From an uncultured Altererythrobacter sp. (GTDB lineage Bacteria; Pseudomonadota; Alphaproteobacteria; Sphingomonadales; Sphingomonadaceae), in assembly GCA_913055875.1 (NCBI GenBank), contig CAJXJY010000002.1:186001-250000 (forward strand): a stretch of 64,000 nucleotides of DNA, read 5' to 3'. A program made the translations under genes and the position numbers. The notes beneath the pieces are model-generated. The model was given only the letters and a program-made list of their open reading frames with translations, had not been told where the DNA came from and made no database searches. Position 1 is the first letter of the stretch; every line of letters begins with the position of its first letter. This document shows positions 1 through 9,997 of this stretch, piece by piece.

Positions 1-190
1 AGTGCTCGAAGTCAACGCGACCAGCGAGACGCCCGGGCTCGACGGCACCAGCGCGATGGGTTTCCGCCACCGCGAGCTGCCGATCCACGGGGTCCAGTTC
101 CACCCCGAAAGCATCGCCACCGAACACGGCCACGCGCTGCTCGGCAATTTCCTCGAAATATGCGGCGAACAGGTCAAGGAAATCGCATGA
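1..190 (+). CDS. trpG: Anthranilate synthase component II, C-terminal part
   Basis: The window opens inside this gene; 62 codons remain, read from base 2. The product is the glutamine amidotransferase subunit that hydrolyses glutamine and passes ammonia to TrpE, the first committed step of tryptophan synthesis in the cytoplasm. The visible GVQFHPESI segment holds the His and Glu of the class I amidotransferase triad; the Cys nucleophile would lie upstream, outside the window. The TGA stop shares bases with the trpD start (ATGA), so the two genes are translationally coupled and trpG-trpD-trpC form one operon. Confidence 0.93.
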   Translation, partial: VLEVNATSETPGLDGTSAMGFRHRELPIHGVQFHPESIATEHGHALLGNFLEICGEQVKEIA

Positions 191-1179
191 AGACGCTCCC
201 GCTCGAAGTCCCGCATATGAGCGAGGCAGAAGCCGAGGAAGTGTTCGGCTGGGTGCTCGACGGCGAAGCGAGCGAGGAGGAGATCGCGCGCTTCCTGCTC
301 GCGATGACCGAACGCAGCGAAACCGCCGACGAGATCGCCGGTGCCGCCCGGGCGCTGCGCGCGCGGCTGATCCCGGTGGCGGCGCCCGCGGGCGCGGTCG
401 ATTGCTGCGGCACGGGCGGCGACGGGCACCACACGCTCAACGTCTCGACCGCGGTCAGCCTGGTGGTCGCCGCCTGCGGCGTGCCGGTGGCCAAGCACGG
501 CAACCGCGCGGCGAGCAGCAAGTCGGGCGCGGCGGATACGCTCGAAGCGCTCGGGCTCGACATGGAGGCGGCGGGGCGCACCGCGGAGAAGACGCTCGCC
601 GAGCTCGGGATCTGCTTCCTGTTCGCCAAGAACCACCACCCCGCAATGGGCCGGATACAGCCGATCCGGCAGAGGCTCGGGAAGCGCACCATCTTCAACC
701 TGATGGGGCCGCTATCGAACCCGGCGGGCGTGAAGCGCCAGCTGATCGGCATCGCCCGGCCCGCCTATGTCCCGATCTACGCCGAAGCGAAGGCCAAGCT
801 CGGCACGGAGCGCACCTTCATCGTCTCGGGCGACGAAGGGCTCGACGAGCTCAGCCTGGCGGGGGGCAACGAACTCGCCGACGTGACCGGCAACGACTTC
901 GAGATGCGCCGGATCGACGCGGACGCCGTCGGCCTGCCCAACGCCCCGGTCGAGGCGATCCGCGGCGGCGACGCGGCGCACAACGCCAAGGCCCTGACGG
1001 CGCTGCTCGACGGCACGCCGGGGCCGTATCGCGACGCGGTGATGTTCAACGCGGCGGGCACGCTGGTGGTGGCGGGGGAGACCGAGGATTGGGCCAGCGG
1101 GGCCGATAGGGCGGCGGAAGCGCTCGACAGCGGCGCGGCGGCGAAGCTGCTCGCGGACTGGATCGAAATGGCCAAATGA
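187..1179 (+). CDS. trpD: Anthranilate phosphoribosyltransferase
   Basis: A 330-residue enzyme that transfers the phosphoribosyl group of PRPP to anthranilate, the second tryptophan-specific step. The PRPP-binding glycine motif [15 protein letters not shown] lies near residue 75 and the anthranilate-site motif [12 protein letters not shown] near residue 105; the length matches the family. I chose the ATG at 187 because it overlaps the trpG stop in ATGA. A longer frame from 160 would run inside trpG and adds no family-like sequence. The gene is followed by a 106-base gap that carries a palindromic repeat before trpC. Confidence 0.96.
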   Translation: MKTLPLEVPHMSEAEAEEVFGWVLDGEASEEEIARFLLAMTERSETADEIAGAARALRARLIPVAAPAGAVDCCGTGGDGHHTLNVSTAVSLVVAACGVPVAKHGNRAASSKSGAADTLEALGLDMEAAGRTAEKTLAELGICFLFAKNHHPAMGRIQPIRQRLGKRTIFNLMGPLSNPAGVKRQLIGIARPAYVPIYAEAKAKLGTERTFIVSGDEGLDELSLAGGNELADVTGNDFEMRRIDADAVGLPNAPVEAIRGGDAAHNAKALTALLDGTPGPYRDAVMFNAAGTLVVAGETEDWASGADRAAEALDSGAAAKLLADWIEMAK

Positions 1180-1193
1180 CCTGTTTCCGTTTG

Positions 1194-1277
1194 CCCTGAG
1201 CCTGTCGAAGGGCCGCTCTTCCTTCTGGCGCGGCACTCGAAGAAAGTGCAGGGCTTCGACAAGCTCAGCCCGAACGG
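1194..1277. repeat. Palindromic repeat (family A) between trpD and trpC
   Basis: Two arms face each other. CCCTGAGCCTGTCGAAGGGCC is at 1194-1214, and an inverted version built round CTTCGACAAGCTCAGCCCG is near 1253-1271, with about 40 bases between. The arms can pair into a long hairpin in the trpDC message. A single arm of the same family recurs at 20067-20091 between birA and nuoN. Short repeats of this type are common in sphingomonad genomes (general knowledge). They may act as mRNA stabilisers or be remnants of REP-type elements. Confidence 0.8.
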
Positions 1278-1285
1278 AGTTCCAA

Positions 1286-2071
1286 GTGGACAAGCTCGCG
1301 GAAATTTGCGCCACCAAACGCGAGGAAGTCGCCGCGCGCAAGGCGCTGGCGACGCTCGACGATCTCGACCGCGCAGCGGCCGCAGTCGAAGCCCCGCGCG
1401 GATTCCGCGCCGCGCTGGAGGAAAAGTCCCGAACCGGCTTCGGCCTGATCGCCGAAATCAAGAAAGCTTCGCCCTCCAAAGGGCTGATTCGCGAAGATTT
1501 TCGTCCGCATCAACATGCGATGGACTACGCCCAAGGCGGAGCGGCATGCCTCTCGGTCCTCACCGATGCGCCGTACTTCCATGGGCACGAGGATTACCTG
1601 ATCGACGCCCGCGCCAGCTGCGCGCTGCCCGTGCTGCGCAAGGACTTCATGGTCGACCCGTGGCAGGTCGCCGAATCGCGCGCGATCGGCGCCGATGCGA
1701 TCCTGATCATCGTCGCCGCGCTCGAGGATGACGTCATGACGGAGATCGAAGCGGCGGCGATCGAGCGCGGGATGGACGTGCTGGTCGAGGTCCACGACGC
1801 GGCAGAGCTGGAGCGTGCGGCCCGTTTGCAATCGCGTTTGATCGGGATAAACAACCGCAATCTCAAGACGTTCGAGACGAATCTTGCCACCACGGAACAA
1901 CTCGCCCCGCTGGCGCCCGAAGGCGCGCTGCTGGTCGGCGAGAGCGGCATCGCCACCCATGCCGATTGCGAGCGCCTCGCCGAAGCCGGCGTGAGCTGCT
2001 TTCTCGTCGGTGAGAGCCTGATGCGGCAGCAGGACGTCGCGGCGGCGACCCGCGCGCTGCTGGGCGACTGA
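1286..2071 (+). CDS. trpC: Indole-3-glycerol phosphate synthase
   Basis: A 261-residue TIM-barrel enzyme that closes the ring of carboxyphenylamino-deoxyribulose phosphate to give indole-3-glycerol phosphate. The strand-1 motif [12 protein letters not shown] is near residue 55 and contains the catalytic Lys. [12 protein letters not shown] is near residue 118, and the [10 protein letters not shown] and LVGESGI segments are also family signatures. It starts with GTG. No TrpF domain is fused. It is the last trp gene here; trpF, trpB and trpA are not in the window, which is usual for alphaproteobacteria with a split trp pathway. Confidence 0.96.
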   Translation: MDKLAEICATKREEVAARKALATLDDLDRAAAAVEAPRGFRAALEEKSRTGFGLIAEIKKASPSKGLIREDFRPHQHAMDYAQGGAACLSVLTDAPYFHGHEDYLIDARASCALPVLRKDFMVDPWQVAESRAIGADAILIIVAALEDDVMTEIEAAAIERGMDVLVEVHDAAELERAARLQSRLIGINNRNLKTFETNLATTEQLAPLAPEGALLVGESGIATHADCERLAEAGVSCFLVGESLMRQQDVAAATRALLGD

Positions 2072-2224
2072 GCGAGGAGGTAAAAACCGGTTTCCTACAC
2101 CGTGTTTTGCTGGCACCGATACTGGTCCGGATGAACCGGCAATCGGAGGTGGAACGAAGCACGACGAATATGGCATTGCGTCGCCATGCCGCCCCTATCG
2201 TGTTGATTTCTCCGGCCTATCCGC

Positions 2225-2253
2225 GGGTGACAGGTGGGTGACGGGTGTCACCC
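2225..2253 (+). promoter_or_regulatory. Hairpin in the trpC-moaC gap
   Basis: The 217-base gap between trpC and moaC holds no gene I can support. It contains a perfect 8-bp inverted repeat, GGGTGACA at 2225-2232 and TGTCACCC at 2246-2253, which ends 35 bases before the moaC ATG. No run of T follows, so it is not a classic intrinsic terminator. It could be a leader structure controlling moaC or an operator-like dyad. I see no convincing Moco riboswitch fold. Confidence 0.35.
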
Positions 2254-2288
2254 TGTCGCGACGAACATTCAGGATACGACGCAGAATT

Positions 2289-2762
2289 ATGAACAAATTG
2301 AGCCATCTCGACGAATCGGGCGCCGCGCAGATGGTCGATGTCGGCGGCAAGCCGGAGACGGCGCGCACCGCCCTTGCCACCGGCCGCATCCGCATGTCGA
2401 GGGAAGCGCTCGCCGCGATCCACTCGGGCGAAACGGCGAAGGGCGATGTCCTCGCCGCCGCGCGGATCGCCGGGATCATGGCGGCCAAGAAGACCGGCGA
2501 GCTGATCCCGCTGTGCCACCCGCTCGCGCTCGACAGGGTGACGGTGGAGTTCGCCTTCGAGGATGACGGAATCGCCGCCACCGCCACGGCGTCGCTGACC
2601 GGCAGGACCGGGGTCGAGATGGAAGCGATGACCGCGGTCTCGGTCGCGCTGCTGACGATCTACGACATGGCCAAGAGCGTCGACAAGGCGATGACGATCG
2701 AGGGCGTCAGGCTGCTGCGCAAGACCGGCGGCAAGTCGGGCGACTGGCGCGCGCCGGAATGA
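2289..2762 (+). CDS. moaC: Cyclic pyranopterin monophosphate synthase
   Basis: A 157-residue cytoplasmic enzyme that converts the MoaA product into cyclic pyranopterin monophosphate in molybdenum cofactor synthesis. The family core is clear: [16 protein letters not shown] near residue 63 and [20 protein letters not shown] near residue 105, followed by the DMAKSVDK segment with the conserved Asp and Lys. I chose the ATG at 2289 because the protein then begins at the usual [13 protein letters not shown] motif; an in-frame start at 2238 adds 17 basic residues without family character. The stop overlaps moeA in ATGA. Confidence 0.96.
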   Translation: MNKLSHLDESGAAQMVDVGGKPETARTALATGRIRMSREALAAIHSGETAKGDVLAAARIAGIMAAKKTGELIPLCHPLALDRVTVEFAFEDDGIAATATASLTGRTGVEMEAMTAVSVALLTIYDMAKSVDKAMTIEGVRLLRKTGGKSGDWRAPE

Positions 2763-3961
2763 CCGAAGGCGTGACGCCGCCGATCCCGCTCGAGGATGCG
2801 CAGGCGCGGCTGCTGGCCATGGCCGCTCCGCTGCCGGTCGAGGACGTGCCCATGGCGGGCGCAGCGGGACGCTATCTCGCCGCGCCGCTGGTCGCCCGCC
2901 GCACTCAGCCCGCCGCCGACCTCTCCGCGATGGACGGCTACGCACTGCGCGGCGACGGCCCGTGGCGGGTGGTCGGCGAGAGCCGCGCGGGGCATCCCTG
3001 GGCGGGAGCGCTGTCCACCGGGGAATCGGTCCGGATCTCGACCGGCGCCATCATGCCGGACGGTGCCGATACGGTGCTGATCCAGGAAGAGGCGGCGCGC
3101 GAGGGCGACACGCTATCGCTCGCGGGCGACGCGCCGGCGGCGGGACGTCACATCCGCCGTGCCGGGATGGACTTTCGCGAAGGCGACGAACTGCTCGCGG
3201 CCGGGACGCGGATCGGTCCGGCTGCGATCGCGCTGGCGCTTTCGGGCGGGCATGGCGCTGTGCAGGTGCGTCGCAGACCGCGCGTGACGGTGATCGATTG
3301 CGGCGACGAACTGGCCCGCGATCCCGTCGACTGCGCACCGCACCAAATCCCGGCAAGCAACGGCGCGATGCTCGCCGCGATGACGTCGTCGCTGCCCTGC
3401 CGGGTGGAGCGTGTCGGGCCGGTGGCCGACGATCTCGATTCGCTCGCCCGGGCGCTGTCCGCGGCGGCGGAAGCCGACCTGGTCGTGATCAGCGGCGGGG
3501 CGTCGGTGGGCGATCACGACCTCGTCCGGCCCGCGCTCGAAGCGATCGGGGCGAAGATCGACTTCTGGCGCGCCGCGATCAAGCCGGGCAAGCCGCTGAT
3601 GGTTGCGCGCAAGGGTGCGCAGGTCGTGCTCGGCCTGCCGGGAAATCCGGTCTCGGCCTTCGTTACCGGGTTCCTGTTCATGCTTCCGCTGCTGCGGGCG
3701 TTGTCGGGCAGCGGCGCGCCCCTCCCCCGCACCGCAATGCTCCCGCTCGCCGGGGATATCGGACCGGGCGGCCCGCGGCGCGAATTCCTGCGCGCGCGCT
3801 GGAACGGCGAGGCGCTCGTCCCGATCGCGCAAACCGACAGCGCCGCCCTCCACGCGCTCGCTGCGGCCGACGCGCTGATCGACCGGCCTGCGCACGCGAA
3901 AGAGGCTAAAGCGGGAACATACGTTCCGGCCTGCTTGCTCGAAAACGGCTCGTTTGCTTGA
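2759..3961 (+). CDS. moeA: Molybdopterin molybdenumtransferase
   Basis: A 400-residue enzyme that inserts molybdate into adenylated molybdopterin. The N-terminal MoeA domain carries [10 protein letters not shown] near residue 58. The MogA-like domain carries [11 protein letters not shown] near residue 243 and [10 protein letters not shown] near residue 295. A C-terminal domain completes the usual length. Its start overlaps the moaC stop, so the pair is co-transcribed. moaA, moaD and moaE are not in this window. Confidence 0.95.
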   Translation: MTEGVTPPIPLEDAQARLLAMAAPLPVEDVPMAGAAGRYLAAPLVARRTQPAADLSAMDGYALRGDGPWRVVGESRAGHPWAGALSTGESVRISTGAIMPDGADTVLIQEEAAREGDTLSLAGDAPAAGRHIRRAGMDFREGDELLAAGTRIGPAAIALALSGGHGAVQVRRRPRVTVIDCGDELARDPVDCAPHQIPASNGAMLAAMTSSLPCRVERVGPVADDLDSLARALSAAAEADLVVISGGASVGDHDLVRPALEAIGAKIDFWRAAIKPGKPLMVARKGAQVVLGLPGNPVSAFVTGFLFMLPLLRALSGSGAPLPRTAMLPLAGDIGPGGPRREFLRARWNGEALVPIAQTDSAALHALAAADALIDRPAHAKEAKAGTYVPACLLENGSFA

Positions 3962-3985
3962 CTTGGCGCAGCGAGTTGCCTAATT

Positions 3986-4000
3986 GTTCCACATTCGTTC
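3986..4000. promoter_or_regulatory. LexA operator (SOS box)
   Basis: GTTC, seven bases, GTTC (3986-3989 and 3997-4000) is the alphaproteobacterial LexA-binding site, GAAC-N7-GAAC on the other strand. It lies 69 bases upstream of the lexA ATG, which fits autoregulation of lexA. Just downstream, a small hairpin ACTACC/GGTAGT at 4021-4037 lies between the box and the start codon. Confidence 0.85.
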
Positions 4001-4068
4001 GCGGCCATGCGACGAGTCGAACTACCGCAGAGGTAGTGGGAATTCGAGGCGATAAGGGAGTTCTCGCC

Positions 4069-4761
4069 ATGCTGACTGCCAAGCAGCACGAACTGATCCG
4101 TTTCATCCAGCAGCGGCTCGAGGAGAGCGGCATCTCGCCGTCGTTCGAGGAAATGAAGGAGGCGCTCGACCTCAAGAGCAAGTCGGGCGTCCACCGGCTG
4201 ATCTCGGCGCTGGAGGAGCGCGGCTTCATCCGGCGCCTGCCCAACCGCGCGCGCGCGCTCGAAGTGGTCAAGCTGCCCGAGGACGTCGTGCCGGGCGGCA
4301 AACCTGCGCCGCGCGCCGCCAACGATGCGCTGACCATCGGGCGCGGCACGAAGCCGGACCTGCCCGAGGCCGCCAACGACATCATCGAACTGCCGCTCCA
4401 CGGACGCATCGCCGCGGGCGCGCCGATCGAGGCGCTCGAGGGGCAGACCTCGATGCCGGTGCCCGCCGCGCTGCTCGGCCCCGGCGATCACTACGCGCTC
4501 GAAGTTTCGGGCGATTCGATGATCGAAGCGGGCATCTTCGACGGCGATTACGCGCTCGTGAAGAGCACCGACACCGCCCGCGACGGCGAAATCGTGGTCG
4601 CGCTCGTCAACAACGAGGAAGCGACGCTCAAATACCTCCGCCGCGAGGGCGGCCGGATTCGGCTCGACCCGGCCAATTCCAGCCTCGATCCGCAGATCTA
4701 CGAGGCGCATCAGGTGCAGGTGCAGGGCAAGCTCGCCGGCCTGCTGCGACGCTATCATTGA
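4069..4761 (+). CDS. lexA: LexA repressor of the SOS response
   Basis: A 230-residue repressor of DNA-damage genes. The N-terminal winged helix (residues 1-65) has the [18 protein letters not shown] helix-turn-helix. The C-terminal S24-type protease domain has the self-cleavage Ala-Gly bond in [12 protein letters not shown], the nucleophile Ser in [15 protein letters not shown] and the catalytic Lys in EATLKYLRR. An alphaproteobacterial-type spacer rich in Pro and Ala joins the domains. The ATG at 4069 follows AAGGGAG and gives the standard [11 protein letters not shown]-terminus; a frame running upstream to 3958 has no family similarity. A LexA box lies upstream. Confidence 0.97.
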   Translation: MLTAKQHELIRFIQQRLEESGISPSFEEMKEALDLKSKSGVHRLISALEERGFIRRLPNRARALEVVKLPEDVVPGGKPAPRAANDALTIGRGTKPDLPEAANDIIELPLHGRIAAGAPIEALEGQTSMPVPAALLGPGDHYALEVSGDSMIEAGIFDGDYALVKSTDTARDGEIVVALVNNEEATLKYLRREGGRIRLDPANSSLDPQIYEAHQVQVQGKLAGLLRRYH

Positions 4762-4778
4762 TTGGGCGGCGGCACGCT

Positions 4779-4855
4779 ATCCCTCCTTCCCCCTCGGGAG
4801 AAGGATAGGGAAGCTTGTGAGCGCAGCGAGCTAGCGGCCTTGGATGAGGGGCCGA
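4779..4855. repeat. Repeat family D, copy 1
   Basis: A hairpin (CCTTCCCCCTCGGGAGAAGG core) is followed by AGCTTGTGAGCGCAGCGAGC and a GGATGAGGGG end. The same block recurs as an inverted, diverged copy at 9919-9990 and in shorter form at 9828-9901. It lies between the convergent genes lexA and comEC, where the GC hairpin could also stop transcription from both sides. Confidence 0.7.
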
Positions 4856-4860
4856 TCACC

Positions 4861-7053
4861 CTAATCCCCCTCGCCCCGCCACCAGCCATGTTCGCCCTGC
4901 GAGGCTGCGACGGTCTCGAACCGCTCCTCGGCGAGGTAAAGCGAGAGCCTGCCCGTTCGCGACAGCAGCCTGCGGTCGGCCTTGAGCCAGCGCGGCCGAC
5001 ACGAGCGCGGCAACCGGCGGTCGGCGACGACGATGTCCGACCGTTCGCAGGCCGCGGCGAGCGCGCGCTCCCCGATCCGCTCGCGGCTGCGCGCCATCAG
5101 CAGATGCCAGGTGCGCCCGTCGCGATCGAGCGACAGCACGCAGAAATCGCGGCTGCACTGCGCACCCGGCCACTCGGCCAGCGGGACCGGCTCGCCTTCG
5201 GTGCCCGCCAGTTCGAGCAGATTGTCGCGGGCGTAGTCGCTGCGGCTGTCGCGCAGGACCAGCAACCGCTCCCCCTCGCCCGCGATCCCGACATGCCGTC
5301 CGTCCGACGAGATCAGCACGTCGGGCGCCGGGGTCGCCGCCAGCAGCAGCGTCGCCAGCGCAGCGGGCACGAGACCCCACAGCCGCGCCCGGCCCCGCCA
5401 TAGCGCCAGCCACAGCCCGCCCGCTACGAACAGCGCAAGCGTGCCGTCGCCCATCTGCGGCATCAGCTTGACAGCGCCCGGCTGCCCCGCCGTGAAATGC
5501 GCGATTCCGAGCAGCAGTTCGAGCGACTTGCCTGCCAGCCACCACGCCGGTGCACCGAGCCCGACCGTATCCAGCACCAGCGCCAGCGCGATCAGCGGCA
5601 TCGACACGAAGGTCACCAGCGGGATCGCGAACACGTTCGCCAGCGCGCCGTAGACGCCCGCGCGGTGGAAATGGAACAGCACGATCGGCATAAGCGCGAT
5701 CTCGATCACCAGCCCGGTGACGAGCAGCATCAGCGCACGCCGTCCTGCCCTGCTCCACCACCCCTCCTCGCGCGGGGCGAGGAACGCCTTGACCGGCGCG
5801 CAATTGTGCAGCGCGACGATCGCCAGCACCGCGGAAAAGCTCATCTGGAAGCTCGGTCCGACCAGCGATTCGGGCCACACCAGCAGCACCGCGACCGCCG
5901 CCACCGCGACCATCCGCAGCGACAGCGGCTCGCGCCCCAGCGCCAGCGCGGTCAACACCAGCACCGCGCCGATGCAACTGCGCACCGTCGGCACCTCCGA
6001 CCCGGTCAGCAGCGTGTAGCCGATCCCCGCCAGCGCCCCCACCCCCGCCGCGAGGATCGGCAGCCGCACGCGCAGCGCCAGCCACGGCCACAACGCGAGC
6101 AGCTTGATCGAAAGCAGGTAGGCCGCCGCGATCACCGCGCTGACATGCAGCCCGCTGATCGACAGCAGGTGCGTGAGCCCCGCATCGCGCATCGCCTCCT
6201 CGTCGGCTTCTGCGATCGCGCCGCGGTCGCCGCTGGCGAAGGCCGCCGCGATGGTGCCGGGCGAGCCGGACAGCCGGCTGCGCACATGCGCGGCCAGATC
6301 GCGCTGCAGCGGCGCGAGAACGCCACTGCCCTCGCCCGGTTCGAGCAGTTCGATCTCGCCGATCACCGATCCGGTGGCGGCGAGCCCGTCGAACCACGCG
6401 GTACGCGCAAAATCGTAGCCGCCCGGCAGCATCGGCGAGGCGGGTGGCATCAGCCTCGCGCGCAGCCGGATCACCGCCCCTTCGGCAAAAGCGGGATCGG
6501 CCGCGGCGAGCGGCACATTGACCCTGATCTTGCGCACTTCGCCGCGCTCGGCATCGCGGGTGGCGAGAACGATCCGCACCCGGTCGCGCGCGGGCTGCTC
6601 CTCGCGTTCGAGGATTCGACCGGTCAGCCAAGCCGCTTCGGGGCGTTCGATGGCCGGTGCTCCGACGGTTTCCGAACGCAGCCACACCGCCGCGATACCG
6701 GCGGCGAACACGAGCGCGAAGCCCACGGCACCCAGCAGCACCTCGGAACGCGATGCGACCCCGCGCCACAGCGCCGCCGCCGCCAGTGCGATAGCGACCG
6801 CCGCCCCCATCGCGCCGATCCACTGCCACGGCGTGTCGAGTTGGAACCACGCGCCGATCCCGGCCGCGAAACCGACCGCCAGCCACGGCCCGCGATCGAA
6901 CCCCGCACGGCTCAGAAATACGTTCGCGCGGTCCGCAATACTGGACAAGCGCAGGCCCTTGCGCCAAGTGCGCTGCACTGCAGCATCGGACGCGTCCGGC
7001 CCCTCCGCCGACTCGCCTCCCAGGGGCACTTGCGGCGCGGTGCTGGTCGCCAT
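4861..7053 (-). CDS. comEC: ComEC/Rec2-type DNA uptake channel protein
   Basis: A 730-residue inner-membrane protein of the ComEC family, which moves single-stranded DNA into the cytoplasm during natural transformation. It has an N-terminal DUF4131 region with membrane segments, then the competence domain with the LSISGLHVSAV signature near residue 297 and many hydrophobic helices. The last 170 residues form a soluble tail lacking the HxHxDH metallo-beta-lactamase motif found in many ComEC proteins. I start at the ATG at 7053 (MATSTAPQ); a frame to 7179 would run into gltX. It is divergent from gltX, only 28 bases apart. Confidence 0.9.
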   Translation of the reverse strand: MATSTAPQVPLGGESAEGPDASDAAVQRTWRKGLRLSSIADRANVFLSRAGFDRGPWLAVGFAAGIGAWFQLDTPWQWIGAMGAAVAIALAAAALWRGVASRSEVLLGAVGFALVFAAGIAAVWLRSETVGAPAIERPEAAWLTGRILEREEQPARDRVRIVLATRDAERGEVRKIRVNVPLAAADPAFAEGAVIRLRARLMPPASPMLPGGYDFARTAWFDGLAATGSVIGEIELLEPGEGSGVLAPLQRDLAAHVRSRLSGSPGTIAAAFASGDRGAIAEADEEAMRDAGLTHLLSISGLHVSAVIAAAYLLSIKLLALWPWLALRVRLPILAAGVGALAGIGYTLLTGSEVPTVRSCIGAVLVLTALALGREPLSLRMVAVAAVAVLLVWPESLVGPSFQMSFSAVLAIVALHNCAPVKAFLAPREEGWWSRAGRRALMLLVTGLVIEIALMPIVLFHFHRAGVYGALANVFAIPLVTFVSMPLIALALVLDTVGLGAPAWWLAGKSLELLLGIAHFTAGQPGAVKLMPQMGDGTLALFVAGGLWLALWRGRARLWGLVPAALATLLLAATPAPDVLISSDGRHVGIAGEGERLLVLRDSRSDYARDNLLELAGTEGEPVPLAEWPGAQCSRDFCVLSLDRDGRTWHLLMARSRERIGERALAAACERSDIVVADRRLPRSCRPRWLKADRRLLSRTGRLSLYLAEERFETVAASQGEHGWWRGEGD

Positions 7054-7081
7054 TGAGCTATTGGATAGGATCGAGACGATT

Positions 7082-8500
7082 ATGGCAAGCGATAGCGGCA
7101 GCGGACAGGTGGTGACGCGCTTTGCGCCCTCGCCGACCGGCTTCCTGCATATCGGCGGCGCGCGCACCGCGCTGTTCAACTGGCTGTTCGCGCGCCATCA
7201 CGGCGGCAAGGCGCTGCTGCGGATCGAGGACACCGACCGCAAGCGCTCGACGCAGGAGGCGATCGACAAGATCCTCGAAGGGCTCGACTGGCTCGGTCTC
7301 GACTACGACGAGCCGCCGGTGTTCCAGTCGGAGCGAGCGGAGCGCCATGCCGCGGTAGCGAACGCGCTGCTCGAAGCGGGACACGCCTACAAATGCTTCG
7401 CCACGCCCGAGGAACTCGAAGCGATGCGCGCCGAGCAGCGCGCCAGCAAGCAGCCGCTGCGCTATGACGGCCGCTGGCGCGACCGCGATCCGTCGGAGGC
7501 TCCGGAGAACGCACCCTATGTCGTGCGCCTCAAAACCCCCACCGAAGGCGAAACCGCAATCGACGACGTGGTCCAGGGCCGCGTCACGGTGCGCAATGCC
7601 GAAATCGACGACTACATCCTGCTCCGCGCCGACGGGACGCCGACTTACATGCTCGCGGTGGTGGTCGACGATCACGACATGGGCTGCACGCACATCATCC
7701 GCGGCGACGACCACCTCAACAACGCCTTCCGCCAACTGCCGGTCATCAAGGCGATGGATCAGGTCGAAGGGGGCTGGGACGAGCCCGTCTACGCCCACGT
7801 CCCGCTGATCCACGGGGCGGACGGTGCCAAGCTGTCCAAGCGCCACGGCGCAGTCGGGGTCGAGAGCTATCGCGACGAGTTGGGCGTGCTGCCCGAGGCG
7901 CTGTTCAACTACCTGCTCCGGCTCGGTTGGGGGCATGGCGACCGCGAGGAGATCACCCGCGACGAAGCCATCCGGCTGTTCGATCTCGACGGCGTCGGCA
8001 AGAGCGCCTCGCGCTTCGATCTCAAGAAGCTGCAGAACCTCAACGGCCACTACATCCGCGAAGCCGACGATGCGCGTCTCGCCGAACTGGTCGCGGCGGA
8101 GATCGGCGAGGATGCCGATACCGCGCTGCTGACCGAAGCGATGCCGGTGCTCAAGACGCGCGCCAGGGACGTCCGCGAACTGGCCGATGGCGCGCGCTTC
8201 CTGTTCGCCCGGCGGCCGCTCGAAATGACCGAAAAGGCGGCCGGCCTGCTTGACGCGGACGGAAAGCAACGGCTTTCGCTGGTTTCGACCCGTCTCAAGG
8301 CGGAAAATGACTGGACAATCGAGGCGCTGGAAGCCACTACGAAGGCCCTCGCCGAAGAGCTCGAACTGGGCCTCGGCAAGCTCGCGCAGCCGATGCGGGC
8401 TGCGCTCACCGGAACGACGACATCGCCCGGTATTTTCGATGTGCTGGTCCTGCTCGGACGGGAAGAGGCGCTCGCGCGGATCGACGCGCAGGCCGCCTGA
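7082..8500 (+). CDS. gltX: Glutamate--tRNA ligase
   Basis: A 472-residue class I aminoacyl-tRNA synthetase that charges tRNA-Glu (in alphaproteobacteria some copies charge tRNA-Gln for amidation). The HIGH-like motif is in [20 protein letters not shown] near residue 10-30. The KMSKS-like motif is KLSKRHG near residue 251. The C-terminal anticodon-binding helical domain is present at full length. It starts at the ATG at 7082 in the short divergent gap with comEC; gltA follows 35 bases after it in the same direction. Many alphaproteobacteria have two gltX genes, so this may be one of a pair. Confidence 0.95.
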   Translation: MASDSGSGQVVTRFAPSPTGFLHIGGARTALFNWLFARHHGGKALLRIEDTDRKRSTQEAIDKILEGLDWLGLDYDEPPVFQSERAERHAAVANALLEAGHAYKCFATPEELEAMRAEQRASKQPLRYDGRWRDRDPSEAPENAPYVVRLKTPTEGETAIDDVVQGRVTVRNAEIDDYILLRADGTPTYMLAVVVDDHDMGCTHIIRGDDHLNNAFRQLPVIKAMDQVEGGWDEPVYAHVPLIHGADGAKLSKRHGAVGVESYRDELGVLPEALFNYLLRLGWGHGDREEITRDEAIRLFDLDGVGKSASRFDLKKLQNLNGHYIREADDARLAELVAAEIGEDADTALLTEAMPVLKTRARDVRELADGARFLFARRPLEMTEKAAGLLDADGKQRLSLVSTRLKAENDWTIEALEATTKALAEELELGLGKLAQPMRAALTGTTTSPGIFDVLVLLGREEALARIDAQAA

Positions 8501-8535
8501 TCGGGCAGGAAAAATTTGCGGTAAGGAGACACGAC

Positions 8536-9822
8536 TTGGCAGACAAGCAGGCGAAACTCGAACTCGGCGGCGAAAGCTGCGAATTCCCCGTGCTCGAAGG
8601 AAGCTGCGGTCCCGACGTGTTCGATATCCGCAAGCTCTACGGCCAGACCGGCGCGTTCACGTTCGATCCGGGCTACAAGTCGACCGCCAGTTGCGAAAGC
8701 GCGCTGACCTTCATCGACGGGCACGAGGGCGTGTTGCTCCACCGCGGCTACCCGATCGGACAGCTCGCCGAGAGTTCGAGCTTCATGGAAGTCGCCTACC
8801 TGCTGCTCAACGGCGAACTGCCGACGCAGGACGAGATCGACGATTTCACCTACACCATAACCCGCCACACCATGGTGCACGACCAGCTGCGCCAGTTCTA
8901 CCAGGGCTTCCGCCGCGACGCGCACCCGATGGCGATCATGTGCGGCGTGGTCGGCGCGCTGTCGGCGTTCTACCACGACAGCACCGACATCTCCGATCCC
9001 GAGCAGCGCAAGATCGCCAGCCACCGGCTGATCGCCAAGATGCCGACCATCGCCGCGATGGCGTACAAATACGCCATCGGGCAGCCCTTCATGCAGCCGC
9101 AGAACTCGCTCAGCTATACGGGCAATTTCATGCGCATGACCTTCGGCGTGCCGCCCGAGGAATACGAGCTGCACCCGGCGGTCGAGAAGGCGATGGACCG
9201 GATCTTCATCCTCCATGCCGATCACGAACAGAACGCCTCGACCTCGACCGTGCGGCTGGCCGGTTCGTCGGGCGCCAATCCGTTCGCCTGCATCGCCGCC
9301 GGCATCGCCTGCCTGTGGGGCCCCGCGCATGGCGGCGCCAACGAGGCGGCGCTCAACATGCTGCAGGAGATCGGCACCCCCGACCGCATCCCGCATTACA
9401 TCGAGCGCGCCAAGGACAAGACCGATCCGTTCCGCCTGATGGGCTTCGGCCACCGCGTCTACAAGAACTACGATCCACGCGCGACCGTGATGCAGAAGAC
9501 CGTGCGCGAAGTGTTCGAGGCGCTGGATGTCAAGGATCCGGTGTTCGAAACCGCGCTGCAGCTCGAAGAAATCGCGCTCAACGACGATTACTTCAAGGAA
9601 AAGAAGCTGTTCCCGAACGTCGATTTCTATTCGGGCATCATTCTTTCGGCGATCGGCTTCCCGACCACCATGTTCACCGCTCTGTTCGCACTCGCGCGAA
9701 CGGTCGGCTGGGTCGCGCAGTGGAACGAGATGATCTCCGACCCCGGCCAGGTGATCGGCCGCCCGCGCCAGCTCTATACCGGTCCGACGCAGCGCGATTA
9801 CGTGCCGATCGGCGAGCGATAG
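8536..9822 (+). CDS. gltA: Citrate synthase (type II)
   Basis: A 428-residue enzyme condensing acetyl-CoA and oxaloacetate, the entry step of the TCA cycle. Catalytic residues are visible: His in [13 protein letters not shown], His in [15 protein letters not shown] and Asp in [14 protein letters not shown]. The N-terminal beta-rich segment (residues 1-60) is typical of the hexameric, NADH-sensitive gram-negative type. The start is TTG at 8536, preceded by AAGGAG at 8523-8528, with the family-typical [12 protein letters not shown] beginning. It lies downstream of gltX in the same direction. Confidence 0.96.
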   Translation: MADKQAKLELGGESCEFPVLEGSCGPDVFDIRKLYGQTGAFTFDPGYKSTASCESALTFIDGHEGVLLHRGYPIGQLAESSSFMEVAYLLLNGELPTQDEIDDFTYTITRHTMVHDQLRQFYQGFRRDAHPMAIMCGVVGALSAFYHDSTDISDPEQRKIASHRLIAKMPTIAAMAYKYAIGQPFMQPQNSLSYTGNFMRMTFGVPPEEYELHPAVEKAMDRIFILHADHEQNASTSTVRLAGSSGANPFACIAAGIACLWGPAHGGANEAALNMLQEIGTPDRIPHYIERAKDKTDPFRLMGFGHRVYKNYDPRATVMQKTVREVFEALDVKDPVFETALQLEEIALNDDYFKEKKLFPNVDFYSGIILSAIGFPTTMFTALFALARTVGWVAQWNEMISDPGQVIGRPRQLYTGPTQRDYVPIGER

Positions 9823-9827
9823 GCCCC

Positions 9828-9990
9828 ACCCTCTCCCTAGGGGAGAGGGATAGCGAAGGCTGCATGCGCCGCATGCTACCGCAGCTTGGGTGAGGGGATT
9901 GGCAAGCACTGCGCCTCGCCCTCATCCAGGGTTCGCTAGTTCGCTCCGCTCACAAGCTCACCTATCATTCTCCCTTGGGGAGAAGGACCT
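9828..9990. repeat. Repeat family D, copies 2 and 3 in inverted orientation
   Basis: The 175-base gap between convergent gltA and the kinase-like gene holds two repeat blocks and no gene. Block 9828-9901 starts with the perfect dyad CCCTCTCCC-TA-GGGGAGAGGG and ends in GGTGAGGGGATTGG. Block 9919-9990 is its inverted relative: read on the minus strand it matches the 4779 copy (CCTTCTCCC, then AGCTTGTGAGCG, then CTGGATGAGGG). The dyads could terminate transcription from both directions. Confidence 0.7.
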
Positions 9991-9997
9991 CCGGGCT

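Noticed and set aside
2072-2288. A molybdenum-cofactor riboswitch before moaC
   Set aside because: Only one simple hairpin is visible (2225-2253); the multi-helix conserved core of that riboswitch class could not be found by eye.
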